The notes beneath the pieces are model-generated. The model saw only the letters and a program-made list of their open reading frames with translations. It was not told the DNA's origin and did no database searches. Below are positions 1 through 7,482 of a stretch of DNA of 64,000 nt, piece after piece. Source of the stretch: Desulfobacterales bacterium (lineage in GTDB: Bacteria; Desulfobacterota; Desulfobacteria; Desulfobacterales; Desulfosalsimonadaceae); NCBI GenBank assembly GCA_034520365.1, contig JAXHNP010000003.1:372001-436000 (forward strand), read 5' to 3'. The number at the start of each line of letters is the position of its first letter. Position 1 is the first letter of the stretch. The position numbers and the translations under genes are program-made.

Positions 1-25
1 CCAAGTGCAAATTATATTTTTCTAC

Positions 26-226
26 TTATCTTATGAATTGTTTGACCTGATAGGGCTTCGCTTCGCCTTTTACATCCTGAAGATTTACAGGTTCCGGAAT
101 GTCCGGATGAATAAAGATATGGTGACTACCCTTGACCCTGGACAAACGAAAACCGAATCCCTCAACCAAGTTAACCATATCAACAAATCGTATGTTCTTG
201 GAACCTTCGATTATCTTTTGTAACAA
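26..226 (-). CDS. hicA: HicA/YcfA-like mRNA interferase toxin, C-terminally truncated
   Basis: This 66-residue protein resembles HicA toxins, small double-stranded-RNA-binding-fold mRNA interferases. The family signature is visible as RVKGSHHIFIHP (catalytic His region) followed by PVNLQDVKGEAKPYQVKQF. The only in-frame start is a TTG at 226, with a stop just upstream. The reading frame stops at a TAA after FIR, but the next codons still read VEKYNLHL, the usual tail of this family, so a single base change has probably removed the last residues. A HicB antitoxin, if present, would lie left of the window. The family is clear; whether the truncated protein is active is unknown. Confidence 0.7.
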   Translation of the reverse strand: MLQKIIEGSKNIRFVDMVNLVEGFGFRLSRVKGSHHIFIHPDIPEPVNLQDVKGEAKPYQVKQFIR

Positions 227-514
227 TCTTTATCTTTTCATTGAACCTCAAATGCAAGCTACAGGTGCAACAGTTGATCATCCCTCCGCAGACGGCAAAG
301 CCGTAAGCCCTCTGACCACCGCCCACTGACCACCGCCCACCGACTACTGACCACCGACCACCGACTACTTAATTCACAATTCAAGGTTTGACACCAATCC
401 CTACAATGCTCCCCCACCCCTCGTAGGGCGGATAAGCGCCAGCGCATCCGCCAAATGACCTTATCGTTGGTTCGATATTGACATTTGGTATAATTATTAT
501 ATATTTTTTATACC
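227..514. other. Intergenic stretch with short tandem repeats and one REP-like hairpin
   Basis: This stretch holds no convincing gene. Positions about 316-368 are a degenerate run of CCACCGCC/CCACCGACTA units. A minus-orientation REP-A hairpin lies at 423-452. The brnT promoter probably lies at about 460-510, where the sequence becomes AT-rich (ATAATTATTATATATT). Confidence 0.5.
423..452 (-). repeat. REP-A hairpin (single copy, CGC/GCG arm variant)
   Basis: A 30-bp imperfect palindrome reading GTAGGGCGGATAAGCG, then GCGCATCCGCC. Its arms are GGCGGAT/ATCCGCC. It follows a CTACAATGCTCCCCCACCCC spacer that also occurs next to the hairpins at 2941 and 3901. Confidence 0.85.
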
Positions 515-775
515 ATGAATTTTGAATTTGATGAAAACAAAAGCCTTGCAAATAAACAAAAGCACGGAATTGACTTCATTGAGGCTCAGGCTCTATGGGA
601 AGCCCCTGACCGGGTGGAAATTCCCGCCAAAACAATCGATGAAAACCGATTCTTACTGATCGGTAAAATTTCCAAAATTCATTGGTCTGTCATTGTTACC
701 TACAGGCAAACAAAGATCAGAATTATTTCAGCAAGAAGATCAAGAAAAGAGGAGATCGAAATTTATGAAAGCTGA
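515..775 (+). CDS. brnT: BrnT family toxin
   Basis: An 86-residue protein of the BrnT family, RelE-fold ribonuclease toxins of type II toxin-antitoxin systems. The typical opening FEFDENKSLANKQKHGIDF and the later RIISARRSRKEEIEIYE motif are both visible, and the length is normal. The ATG at 515 follows an AT-rich promoter-like stretch. The next gene, brnA-like, starts at 765 and overlaps the end of this one by 11 bp, the usual toxin-first arrangement for this system. The antitoxin normally represses the shared promoter. Confidence 0.85.
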   Translation: MNFEFDENKSLANKQKHGIDFIEAQALWEAPDRVEIPAKTIDENRFLLIGKISKIHWSVIVTYRQTKIRIISARRSRKEEIEIYES

Positions 776-989
776 GGATCTGGATAAAAAATTCGACAAA
801 GGCGAAAATATAACCCAACACCTGGATCTCACGAAAACACGCCGTCCTGGCCAGGAGTCAAAAAGAGTGAACGTGGATTTTCCCGAATGGATGCTTCACA
901 GCCTGGACAAGGAGGCCAAAAGGCTCGGTGTGCCCAGACAATCAATCATTAAAATATGGATCGCCGAACGGTTAAAGGAATTATCTTAA
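765..989 (+). CDS. brnA: BrnA-like / CopG-type antitoxin
   Basis: A 74-residue protein starting at the ATG at 765 inside the end of brnT. A longer in-frame extension exists but it would lie within brnT. The C-terminal half (VNVDFPEWMLHSLDKEAKRL then SIIKIWIAERLKEL) is a ribbon-helix-helix DNA-binding fold, as in antitoxins partnered with BrnT. It should neutralise BrnT and autorepress the operon. The charged N-terminus is expected to bind the toxin. The gene overlaps the convergent small membrane protein gene by 9 bp. Confidence 0.8.
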   Translation: MKAEDLDKKFDKGENITQHLDLTKTRRPGQESKRVNVDFPEWMLHSLDKEAKRLGVPRQSIIKIWIAERLKELS

Positions 990-1184
990 CACTGGGTCTT
1001 CCGCCAGAAAAGCCGCCACCCCCTGGTTGGCCAGCCTGTAACCGGCCTCAATGCGCTTGCTGCTGCCCCTGAACACAATAACCGCATCCGATTTTCGCCC
1101 GTCCTTCTCCAAACACAGCACCCACCCAAAGTACACCACCTCCGCAACTCCAATAACAAGTACCGGAATTAAAAAAAACAGCAT
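981..1184 (-). CDS. Small single-pass membrane protein of unknown function
   Basis: This 67-residue ORF starts at an ATG (1184) preceded by a strong ribosome binding site, GGGAGGTGAAAGT. A longer ORF back to 1256 lacks one. Residues about 1-26 (MLFFLIPVLVIGVAEVVYFGW) form one hydrophobic helix; the remainder is polar and ends with LANQGVAAFLAEDPVLR. No family is recognised. It converges on brnA and overlaps its last 9 bp. Confidence 0.45.
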   Translation of the reverse strand: MLFFLIPVLVIGVAEVVYFGWVLCLEKDGRKSDAVIVFRGSSKRIEAGYRLANQGVAAFLAEDPVLR

Positions 1185-1252
1185 ACTTTCACCTCCCAGC
1201 CCATAAACACCCAATTCCATTATAAACAATCGACAACCACCCAACCACTTAA

Positions 1253-1639
1253 CCACTTAACCTTATCACCAACGAGCCCGCCAGCCCGACTGCCAGGGCT
1301 CTCGATGCCATGCTGGAAGGCGATCTGATTTACCTTTTGTCTGCCGAACTATTGGCTGAATACAGAGGCGTTTTGCTTCGACCCGGGCTTGTCCGCCTCC
1401 ATGGGCTCAACGAATCCGAAGTTGATCATTTCCTGACGGAAATCACGGCCAACGCTATCTGGCGCGAGCCGCAGTCCGATCCGTATCACGCATCTCCGGA
1501 TCCACAGGACGCCCACCTGTGGGCGCTTTTCGCCTCGGAACCAACAGCTGTTTTGATCACCGGAGATCAGGTGCTGATTAAAAACCCTATGCCGCAAAGC
1601 TCGGTCATCTCGCCCGCAACATGGGCATTGAGGTTTTAA
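1253..1639 (+). pseudogene. PIN-domain toxin remnant lacking its N-terminus
   Basis: An open frame from 1253 (first ATG 1310) encodes the central and C-terminal parts of a PIN-domain ribonuclease of the COG1569 type: ARALDAMLEGDLIYLLSAEL, LLAEYRGVLLRPGL, then PDPQDAHLWALF with the acidic D residues, and LITGDQVLI. The conserved start containing the first catalytic Asp (V-D-x-N-V) is absent, because an in-frame TAA at 1250 precedes it. It is therefore most likely an inactive relic. No antitoxin precedes it. It faces the UPF0175 gene at 1752, whose normal partner is a PIN/DUF3368 toxin, but the strands differ. Confidence 0.6.
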
Positions 1640-1716
1640 GCATTAAAAAGTGCATTTTAAGACAAAATTAATGCTTTGCATATAATATTTATCCAATCAG
1701 CTCAAATAGTTATATG

Positions 1717-1727
1717 GGTCCGACCCC
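1717..1727 (-). repeat. GGGGTCGGACC-N3-ATAAC dispersed motif (copy 1)
   Basis: Read on the minus strand this is GGGGTCGGACC followed by CATATAAC. The same motif recurs at 40801 (degenerate), 41283, 41460, 43310 and 43563, beside a RAYT transposase remnant and at gene breakpoints. Confidence 0.6.
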
Positions 1728-1751
1728 AAACTATGAATAATAGGAGAGGAA

Positions 1752-2006
1752 TTACTTATCACTACCATATTGGAGATCTTCCTGCAGTTCCTGCTCAAAA
1801 TAATGACGCTCGATTCCCCTCTCAGCCAATCCCGCTATGAAGGCCCATTTGTCAAGCCCCGCCAGTTTTCGCGCATTGCCCATGGATAACAGCCTGCGCT
1901 GGTAAAGAGAGAAGGCCATCTCTTTGGTTAGCTCCTGTTTGGCCCTATCCGGCGGTAATTTTACTGTTTCCATGATATCATCAGGGATTTCAATGGAGGT
2001 GGACAT
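1752..2006 (-). CDS. UPF0175 family antitoxin
   Basis: An 84-residue protein with the UPF0175 pattern: an N-terminal SIEIPDDIMETVKLPP strand-helix, then ELTKEMAFSLYQRRLLSMGN and ARKLAGLDKWAFIAGLAERG, a helix-turn-helix-like region. The family usually acts as antitoxin to DUF3368 PIN toxins. The ATG at 2006 follows a good AGGAG site, AGGAGATTCAAT. No toxin follows downstream (1640-1751 is non-coding), so it appears to be an orphan. Confidence 0.75.
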   Translation of the reverse strand: MSTSIEIPDDIMETVKLPPDRAKQELTKEMAFSLYQRRLLSMGNARKLAGLDKWAFIAGLAERGIERHYFEQELQEDLQYGSDK

Positions 2007-2116
2007 ATTGAATCTCCTTGCTATAAATACACTTCATCTTCATACTATTCTTTTCAATATATTATCATGCTCTCAGAATAACAAATCAATTCGGTGGTCG
2101 GCCGCAAAAATCTGGC

Positions 2117-2474
2117 TCAACCGCGGGAGGTTAAAATCCATTTTTCTTTGTTTGCTGACAGGATTACAAGATGATTAACCATCTCTTCCGAGGTTGTATT
2201 CTGTAAAAAAGGCACGAGGAGGTTTAAAATGTTTTTGGAAGTAGTGGGGTTTACTTTCAGCCGTATTACCCCGGCATGTTTGTCCAGAGGCAAAACAGCC
2301 CAGTCTCCGAAATGATCGTCAAGAGTGACCAAAGTTCTTCTTTCCAAAACAGCCTTGTAGGGCGGATAAGCGTCAGCGCATCCGCCAATAAGTCTTGAAG
2401 CCATCTCTTGAAAGCACTTCTGCCACATGTTTCTGTATCATCTGATCAAGGTAGAGCCGAAGGCCTTCAGGCAT
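2117..2474 (-). pseudogene. DUF5615 PIN-like toxin gene disrupted by a REP-A hairpin
   Basis: The gene starts at an ATG (2474) overlapping the end of the DUF433 antitoxin gene by 8 bp. It reads MPEGLRLYLDQMIQKHVAEV up to RDGFKT and then runs into a REP-A hairpin (2357-2386) that introduces a stop (2373-2375). Beyond it, in another frame, comes the rest of a DUF5615 protein: VLERRTLVTLDDHFGDWAVL, GVIRLKVNPTTSKNI and a final helix. About 20 residues expected between the two parts are missing, so the repeat has replaced coding sequence. DUF433/DUF5615 is a recognised toxin-antitoxin pair; here the toxin should be inactive. Confidence 0.75.
2357..2386 (-). repeat. REP-A hairpin inside the DUF5615 gene
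   Basis: A full 30-bp copy with GGCGGAT/ATCCGCC arms and a GTCAGC centre, followed by AATAAGTCTTGAAG, a flank shared with the copy at 3191-3233. Confidence 0.9.
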
Positions 2475-2697
2475 GAATTTCCCTTATTTCAGCATTATCA
2501 ATACTTTCCCTGGCATATACCAATGCTGCCTGAATATCTTCTCTCTGCAATTCCGGGTAATCGTTCAATAACTGGTCCCAGGATACACCCTCTGCCACTT
2601 GTTCCAAAATAACCGATACAGGAATCCTCGTCCCTTTAATCACCGGCTTTCCGTTACAAACCTTTGGATGCAATTCAATTCGGGATTCTTTTATCAT
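2467..2697 (-). CDS. DUF433 antitoxin
   Basis: A 76-residue protein of the DUF433 family (VapB-like, MerR-type winged helix). The diagnostic segment CNGKPVIKGTRIPVSVILEQ is followed by EGVSWDQLLNDYPELQREDI and a last helix QAALVYARESI. It normally neutralises the DUF5615 toxin encoded just downstream with an 8-bp overlap. Since that toxin gene is broken by a repeat, this antitoxin is probably now without a partner. Confidence 0.85.
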   Translation of the reverse strand: MIKESRIELHPKVCNGKPVIKGTRIPVSVILEQVAEGVSWDQLLNDYPELQREDIQAALVYARESIDNAEIREIHA

Positions 2698-2770
2698 TTT
2701 ATTTGCCCCCTAAATAAATACCTCTTTTTTTGAATATACTACCTTCTCCTTAAAACGACAAGCCGATTCG

Positions 2771-2821
2771 GTGGTCGGTGGTCGGTGGTCGGTGTTCGGT
2801 GTTCGGTGTTCGGTGTTCGGT
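2771..2821. repeat. Heptamer tandem repeat (CGGTGGT/CGGTGTT)
   Basis: About seven head-to-tail 7-bp units: first CGGTGGT copies, then CGGTGTT copies. The copies are nearly exact, so the run is probably prone to slippage. It lies in non-coding DNA. Confidence 0.8.
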
Positions 2822-2913
2822 AGGGCAGGCCACCGCCCGGAACAACAGCACGGCGGTAATTGCTCATGGTAGTTGCACCTTTGATTGGTAGGTGATGGCG
2901 GAGGTTGACTCGT

Positions 2914-3075
2914 GGTGGATGCGCTACCGCTTTTTTGATAGGTGGATGCGCTATCGCTTATCCACCCTACAATGTTCCCCCACCCCTCGTAGGGCGGATA
3001 AGCGCCAGCGCATCCGCCGAATGACCCATTCCTTATCGTAGGCCGGATAAGCGTCAGCGCATCCGGCAATAAGTC
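2914..3075. repeat. REP-A cluster (BIME-like: one inverted pair plus a direct copy)
   Basis: The cluster holds a partial copy at 2914-2931 and a full plus copy at 2941-2970 with GGTGGAT/ATCCACC arms. Minus copies follow at 2989-3018 (GGCGGAT/ATCCGCC) and 3038-3067 (GCCGGAT/ATCCGGC). The inverted pair is separated by AATGTTCCCCCACCCCTC, the direct pair by GAATGACCCATTCCTTATC. All three arm variants of the family occur here side by side, each with matching arms. Confidence 0.9.
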
Positions 3076-3141
3076 TGATGTTTTTTAGGCTTGGAGAAAT
3101 TTAAAATGTTGTGCAACAAAAAGAAGAGTGGGAGTCTTGTA

Positions 3142-3283
3142 GTAGGGCGGATAAGCGTCAGCGCATCCGCCGAATGACCCATTCCTTATCGTAGGCCGGA
3201 TAAGCGTCAGCGCATCCGGCAATAAGTCTTGAAGTGATGATAAAGTAAAAGCCGGCCGGATAAGCAGCCAGGCATCCGCCCAT
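3142..3283 (-). repeat. REP-A cluster, direct duplication of the preceding pair
   Basis: Copies at 3142-3171 and 3191-3220 repeat the 2989-3075 block, including both spacers and the AATAAGTCT tail. A degenerate copy (CCGGATAAGCAGCCAGGCAT) lies at about 3255-3283. Confidence 0.85.
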
Positions 3284-3288
3284 AAAAC

Positions 3289-3477
3289 TCAGCCGAGAAA
3301 ATACTGCCGGCTGATTTCAAGCGTTCTTTGTTCCCGCAAACGGTCCTTTTCAACGTTTTCCTGAATGTTTTCCTTCAGCTTGCGGTCGATATGCTCCAAC
3401 TTTTCCTGAACGTCCTGATCCGTTTTCATTTCACGGCTTCTGTTACTGGCTTCCATCATTTTCTTCACCCATTCCAT
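3289..3477 (-). CDS. Small charged coiled-coil-like protein
   Basis: A 62-residue ORF beginning at 3477 after a good GGAGG site six bases upstream. It is rich in E, K, R and Q with regular spacing (QEKLEHIDRKLKENIQENVE), suggesting an alpha-helical coiled coil. It overlaps the 3-prime end of the upstream remnant ORF by 35 bp in another frame. No family is recognised. Confidence 0.35.
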   Translation of the reverse strand: MEWVKKMMEASNRSREMKTDQDVQEKLEHIDRKLKENIQENVEKDRLREQRTLEISRQYFLG

Positions 3478-3900
3478 GATAGGCCTCCGCTAAATTGTGC
3501 CTGTAAATTGGATCTCGAATATTATCAAGTTCCACTGAGTTGCCTTCGCAAATAAACAAATTGCCAGTTCTGGCCGAAATCATCATGTCAATCCCGGCAT
3601 ATTCCATTGCCGTGGCGTCGAAAATAAATCTTGAGTGCACATGATCAGGGTATTCCGGTTTGGCAATGTATTCGGCAACCCATATAAATTTGGGCATTTG
3701 TTGCAAAAGTAAATGACCCTTCTGCTCGGCAAAGGCATCCGGGGCAATATAGCCCCTCCCCAGGTTAAATGGAGAGGTGTTTCTTAATGTAAAAAAACCG
3801 AAATATTCTTTTTCACCGAATAAATGAACACGATATGAATTCCGGTCAATTATTTTATGTCTTTTTGAAAAGTCACTATAAAAAGCATGATCGGTGGATC
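3443..3900 (-). pseudogene. Fragment of an unidentified protein, 5-prime end replaced by REP-A repeats
   Basis: The frame encodes about 145 residues of protein-like sequence, for example NSYRVHLFGEKEYFGFFTLR, RGYIAPDAFAEQ and FIFDATAMEYAGIDMMISAR. It has no start of its own. Upstream of about 3900 the frame runs straight into the inverted REP-A pair at 3901-3978, whose translation gives a low-complexity, repeat-derived peptide. The gene is therefore best read as a truncated remnant whose beginning was lost at the repeat. I do not recognise the family. Confidence 0.45.
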
Positions 3901-4033
3901 GGTGGATGCGCTCTCGCTTATCCACCCTACAATGTTCCCCCACCCCTCGTAGGGCGGATAAGCGTCAGCGCATCCGCCAAATAACCCATTCCCCCCACCC
4001 CTCGTAGGGCGGATAAGCGCCAGCGCATCCGCC
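3901..4033. repeat. REP-A cluster (inverted pair plus direct copy)
   Basis: A plus copy at 3901-3930 (GGTGGAT/ATCCACC) is followed by minus copies at 3949-3978 and 4004-4033 (GGCGGAT/ATCCGCC). The inverted pair again has the AATGTTCCCCCACCCCTC spacer. Confidence 0.9.
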
Positions 4034-4127
4034 AAATAACTTTTTCGCGGCTTCCGGCCTTAATTACCCGCCCAATCTATTTTTTCCTAACCACCCCACC
4101 ACCTTATCTTTTCACCCCTCATCCCAA

Positions 4128-4147
4128 CCTTCTCCCCCGGGAGAAGG
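4128..4147. repeat. REP-D hairpin (CCTTCTCCC/GGGAGAAGG)
   Basis: A perfect 9-bp-arm palindrome with a CC loop, preceded by CCCTCATCCCAA. The same hairpin occurs at 53681-53701 and a degenerate form at about 50925-50947. It lies between the accessory region and the end of the glycan operon and could also act as a terminator. Confidence 0.65.
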
Positions 4148-4243
4148 AGACCAAAGGAATCCGCTCACCCCCCCCCTCAACTCCCTAAACACCTAATCAC
4201 ACAATAACCTGAACACTTTTTCACTATAAAAGTTTCTCTACAT

Positions 4244-5455
4244 TCAGGCGCTTCCGACCCCGATCCCGGTTTTCAGAATCTCACGAATTTGCCGCACAGG
4301 TCTCAGCAGTGCGTAAAGCATAGCCATTCGAGGACTCAAGTCGAACGCCATCCAGTCTTTTTTTCTCGGGCATAACAGCCGATCCAAAATATATCTTATC
4401 TTATCGGCAAGCCGCTGCCTCAATTTCAATTGATATGGGATACTTGCAAGCTCTTCCATAATAGAGCTTTTTGGCTGCTGTTTTTGCAGCATATTCGCAA
4501 ACGCGGCGTTAGCCAGTTGAAAAACAGCTTTGTCGCACTCAATTTTGCTCCAAATATTTTCTGGAACAGAAATATTAAAAACGTCTTTTGCCAGAAAAAC
4601 CCCCAAGTATAACATTCGCTCACAATGTAGCTGCCCCGCAAGTCTGTGAACCAGCTCCCAGTCTAAATCTGGATGCTGATCCACATATTCAGCAACACAC
4701 AATACCATTTCCAAATATGCCCAGACAGCATTAGCCCCATGGATGCACAGATGTAAAACCGTATCTTCATCAGATAAGCGCAAGGCATCCTTTCCCTGAA
4801 ATACCAGAGGATTTAACCGGTCGCGGCAAAAATCAAAACCATACGACCGGCGCAGATGGCTAGTTAAAGCCCAATGAAAGTCGATAAAAATTCGGCTGCC
4901 GCAGTAAAAATCAACCTCGTTTTCATATTTCATATACACTGCAAAATGCTCAGCCGTGAAATGCCTAGACTGTGGCTCGCAGCCGGATTGGCGAAGCAGT
5001 TTCCAGCCTTTTACCGCTTCACTTCTCGGGACCAGAATGTCCAAATCTGAAAAAAGCCTTAGCCCTGTGTCTCCATAAATAAGCTGCGCCAAAAGCGGAC
5101 CCTTGAAAGGCACCACCGGTATTTGATGTTCATTTAAGAGCGCAATTATCTCCTCCAGCCGACGTACAAGCCGCAAATTGGTTCCGACTACTTGCAAATA
5201 TCTGGCTTTCAATGACTGCGCAACATCAACGGGTAGGTATCCCGTCAGGCCATTTTTCTTCAGGTTATGATATAAAATTGTCAGAATCCGCTGCGTTGAT
5301 GCAAAAAAGAGAATACTGTGCCAGTCCCAATTAGCCAGCCGGAAAAAAACAGCATTATTACTCTTGGTTGCGGAAAAATCAGAACGGACAATTGAAAGAA
5401 GCAGCTTTAATTCAGACTACTGGGCGGTAGGCAAGTACTTTTCATAGAGGGGCAT
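4244..5455 (-). pseudogene. Nucleotidyltransferase-family protein (PF14907-like) with an in-frame amber codon
   Basis: The ATG at 5455 gives MPLYEKYLPTAQ and then TAG (5417-5419). The same frame then continues without interruption as SELKLLLSIVRSDFSATKSN, through HSILFFASTQRILTIL, to the 322-residue portion ending at 4244. That portion carries the family signature VPFKGPLLAQLIYGD followed by LRLFSDLDILVP (the metal-binding D-x-D). The paralogue at 38324-39574 is intact at 416 residues. If translation restarts at the TTG at 5212, the catalytic motif would be kept but the N-terminal helices lost. This is the last gene of the glycan operon, 26 bp after the CapD-like gene. The function of this family in glycan loci is not known. 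Confidence 0.7.
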
Positions 5456-5481
5456 ATCAGATGAGCTGCATCAAAGGAGTG

Positions 5482-7410
5482 TTATGTTTTATTGGGATAT
5501 TTACAATCACCCGAGCTGTCATACCAGACATATTCCGGCACAAGGCGTTTCAGATGCTTTCGAATGCCTTCTGCATCCTGTTTTTCTGCTACTTGGTAGA
5601 GCAATTCAATCTCTCTAAAAAGCCATTCATGAAAGGCATTCCGATTCGCAAGACCATGCCAATCGCCATTACTTTTCAATACCATGACCTTCTCATGCTC
5701 AGTCTCCACAACACCTTCGCCTTCGGCAATAAGCTCCTCACAGAGCTTTTCCCCTTGACGCAGGCCGGTGAAAACAATTTTAACATCCTTTTCAGGTTCT
5801 TTGCCGGACAAACGAATCAGATCCCTTGCCATATCGGCAATCTTTACTGGGGTCCCCATCTTAAGAATAAAAATTTCGCCCTCAGATTCAAGTGTAACGG
5901 CCTGAAGAATCAGCTGGCAGGCCTCGGGTATGGTCATAAAATAGCGAGTTACTTCCGGATGGGTTACCGTCACCGGACCGCCACGAGCAATCTGACTTCG
6001 AAACAGGGGAATCACGGAACCGGATGACCCTACTACGTTGCCAAAACGGACGCCGGTCATGCGGGTTCCGTTCCCTTTATGGGCGGCGAGGATCAGCTCA
6101 CCCACCCGCTTGGAGGCCCCCATGACATTGGTGGGCCGTACTGCCTTATCCGTCGAAATCATGACAAAATCTTCGACTTTATGCGCCACACTCATCTCAA
6201 TAATATTCTGGGTGCCATGGATGTTATTCCAAACCGCCTGCCAAGGATTCCGCTCCAGTATGGGCACATGCTTATAAGCTGCCGAATGAAACACCACTTG
6301 GGGACTCAGCTTTTGCATTATCCTATCTAATAAATACCGATCCGCCACGCTGCCTAAAATCGTGAAATAATCCAAGTATTTCGCGTCGTGCTTCAACTCC
6401 ATCTGGATGCTGTAGAGGTTGGCCTCGTTGGCATCTATAAGGATCAGCTGTGCAGGGTAATATTTTAGGATCTGCCGGCACAGCTCGCTTCCAATAGAAC
6501 CGCCTGCGCCGGTAATCATCACCCGTTTGTCCTTAATCAAGCTAGTAATATTTTCCACATCCAGCTTAATCTCCTCGCGTCCCAAGAGGTCTTCATATCT
6601 TACATCCCGCAATGCCTTGATACTGACTTTTCCATCAATTAACTCATAAATCCCCGGAAGGATTCTATAAGATACATTTGCCTGTTCGCACAGATTGACC
6701 ACCTGTCGGATGATTGAGCCGTTCATTGCAGGCATGGCGATAAGCGCCTCTTTTATCTTGTGGGTCTTTACCACATCCGGCAGTTTAGACAAAGGCCCGA
6801 GCACAGAAACGCCATGGATACTTCGGCCATGCTTTCCAACGTCATCATCCAAAAAGCCCTCCACCCAAATATTTAAATCCGGATTTTCTTTGATTTCTCG
6901 AAGGGTTTTTTCCCCAGAATCCCCTGCTCCTAATATCAATATACGTTTGCCCTCCGCAGGGCTTCTAGAAACAAATGGTTGCCATTTTTTAAAATCAACC
7001 GAATAACCTTCCTGGTAAACTGAGCGGATGATCATACGCAGCCCGGCGCAAAACCCTACCGTCAAAAAGTAATCTATTAAAAAAACAGACCGTGGATATC
7101 CCTCAAAGCGATTGACAAAAACCATCACCCCGACTGCCAAAAGAGAGGCTGTGGTTGATGCCCTCAAAAGATTCCAGATATCAGCCAACCCCGCATAGCG
7201 CCACATGCCCCGATAAATGCGGAAAATTAAAAACACAAAAATTTTTAAAGGCACCAGCCAAATCAAAATTCCGAGCAGTTGAACGATTAACTGTTGATTT
7301 AAGTTAAATTCAAACCGCAGCAAATAAGCGAAGATCATCGCCAGCGCCGCAAGCCCAATGTCTGCAGAAAGAATTATGTAAAAATTTAAATTTTTAAGCT
7401 GTCTCTTCAT
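5482..7410 (-). CDS. Membrane-bound nucleotide-sugar 4,6-dehydratase, PglF/WbpM/CapD family
   Basis: A 642-residue protein, the usual length for WbpM/PglF enzymes, which convert UDP-GlcNAc to the 4-keto-6-deoxy sugar. About four membrane helices occupy residues 8-130. A first Rossmann motif, LGAGDSG, lies at about 160-166 and a second, TGAGGSIG, at 300-307. The catalytic set is Ser419, Met430 and Lys434 (STDKAVRPTNVMGASK), the Ser-Met-Lys version typical of this family instead of Ser-Tyr-Lys. FHSAAYKHVPILE and LRQGEKLCEELI follow. With the aminotransferase and phosphosugar transferase just upstream it forms a pgl-like trio. Confidence 0.9.
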   Translation of the reverse strand: MKRQLKNLNFYIILSADIGLAALAMIFAYLLRFEFNLNQQLIVQLLGILIWLVPLKIFVFLIFRIYRGMWRYAGLADIWNLLRASTTASLLAVGVMVFVNRFEGYPRSVFLIDYFLTVGFCAGLRMIIRSVYQEGYSVDFKKWQPFVSRSPAEGKRILILGAGDSGEKTLREIKENPDLNIWVEGFLDDDVGKHGRSIHGVSVLGPLSKLPDVVKTHKIKEALIAMPAMNGSIIRQVVNLCEQANVSYRILPGIYELIDGKVSIKALRDVRYEDLLGREEIKLDVENITSLIKDKRVMITGAGGSIGSELCRQILKYYPAQLILIDANEANLYSIQMELKHDAKYLDYFTILGSVADRYLLDRIMQKLSPQVVFHSAAYKHVPILERNPWQAVWNNIHGTQNIIEMSVAHKVEDFVMISTDKAVRPTNVMGASKRVGELILAAHKGNGTRMTGVRFGNVVGSSGSVIPLFRSQIARGGPVTVTHPEVTRYFMTIPEACQLILQAVTLESEGEIFILKMGTPVKIADMARDLIRLSGKEPEKDVKIVFTGLRQGEKLCEELIAEGEGVVETEHEKVMVLKSNGDWHGLANRNAFHEWLFREIELLYQVAEKQDAEGIRKHLKRLVPEYVWYDSSGDCKYPNKT

Positions 7411-7482
7411 TGCTTTCTCGTAATATTTTATCTACATTAAAAAAATTAACTTCTACAGCCTTTTTGTTTATTGCCTAAACTT

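Noticed and set aside
5421-5432. GGCGGTAGGCA resembling the ops element of RfaH
   Set aside because: It lies on the strand opposite to the glycan operon and at its last gene, and the 3-prime half does not match; probably chance.
4244-5455. Pyrrolysine insertion at the TAG of the nucleotidyltransferase gene as an established fact
   Set aside because: serA ends in TAG and no pyl gene is visible, so a nonsense mutation is the simpler reading; kept only as something to test.
5461-6330. Plus-strand ORFs opposite the dehydratase gene
   Set aside because: They are shadows of the well-supported minus-strand PglF/CapD gene.
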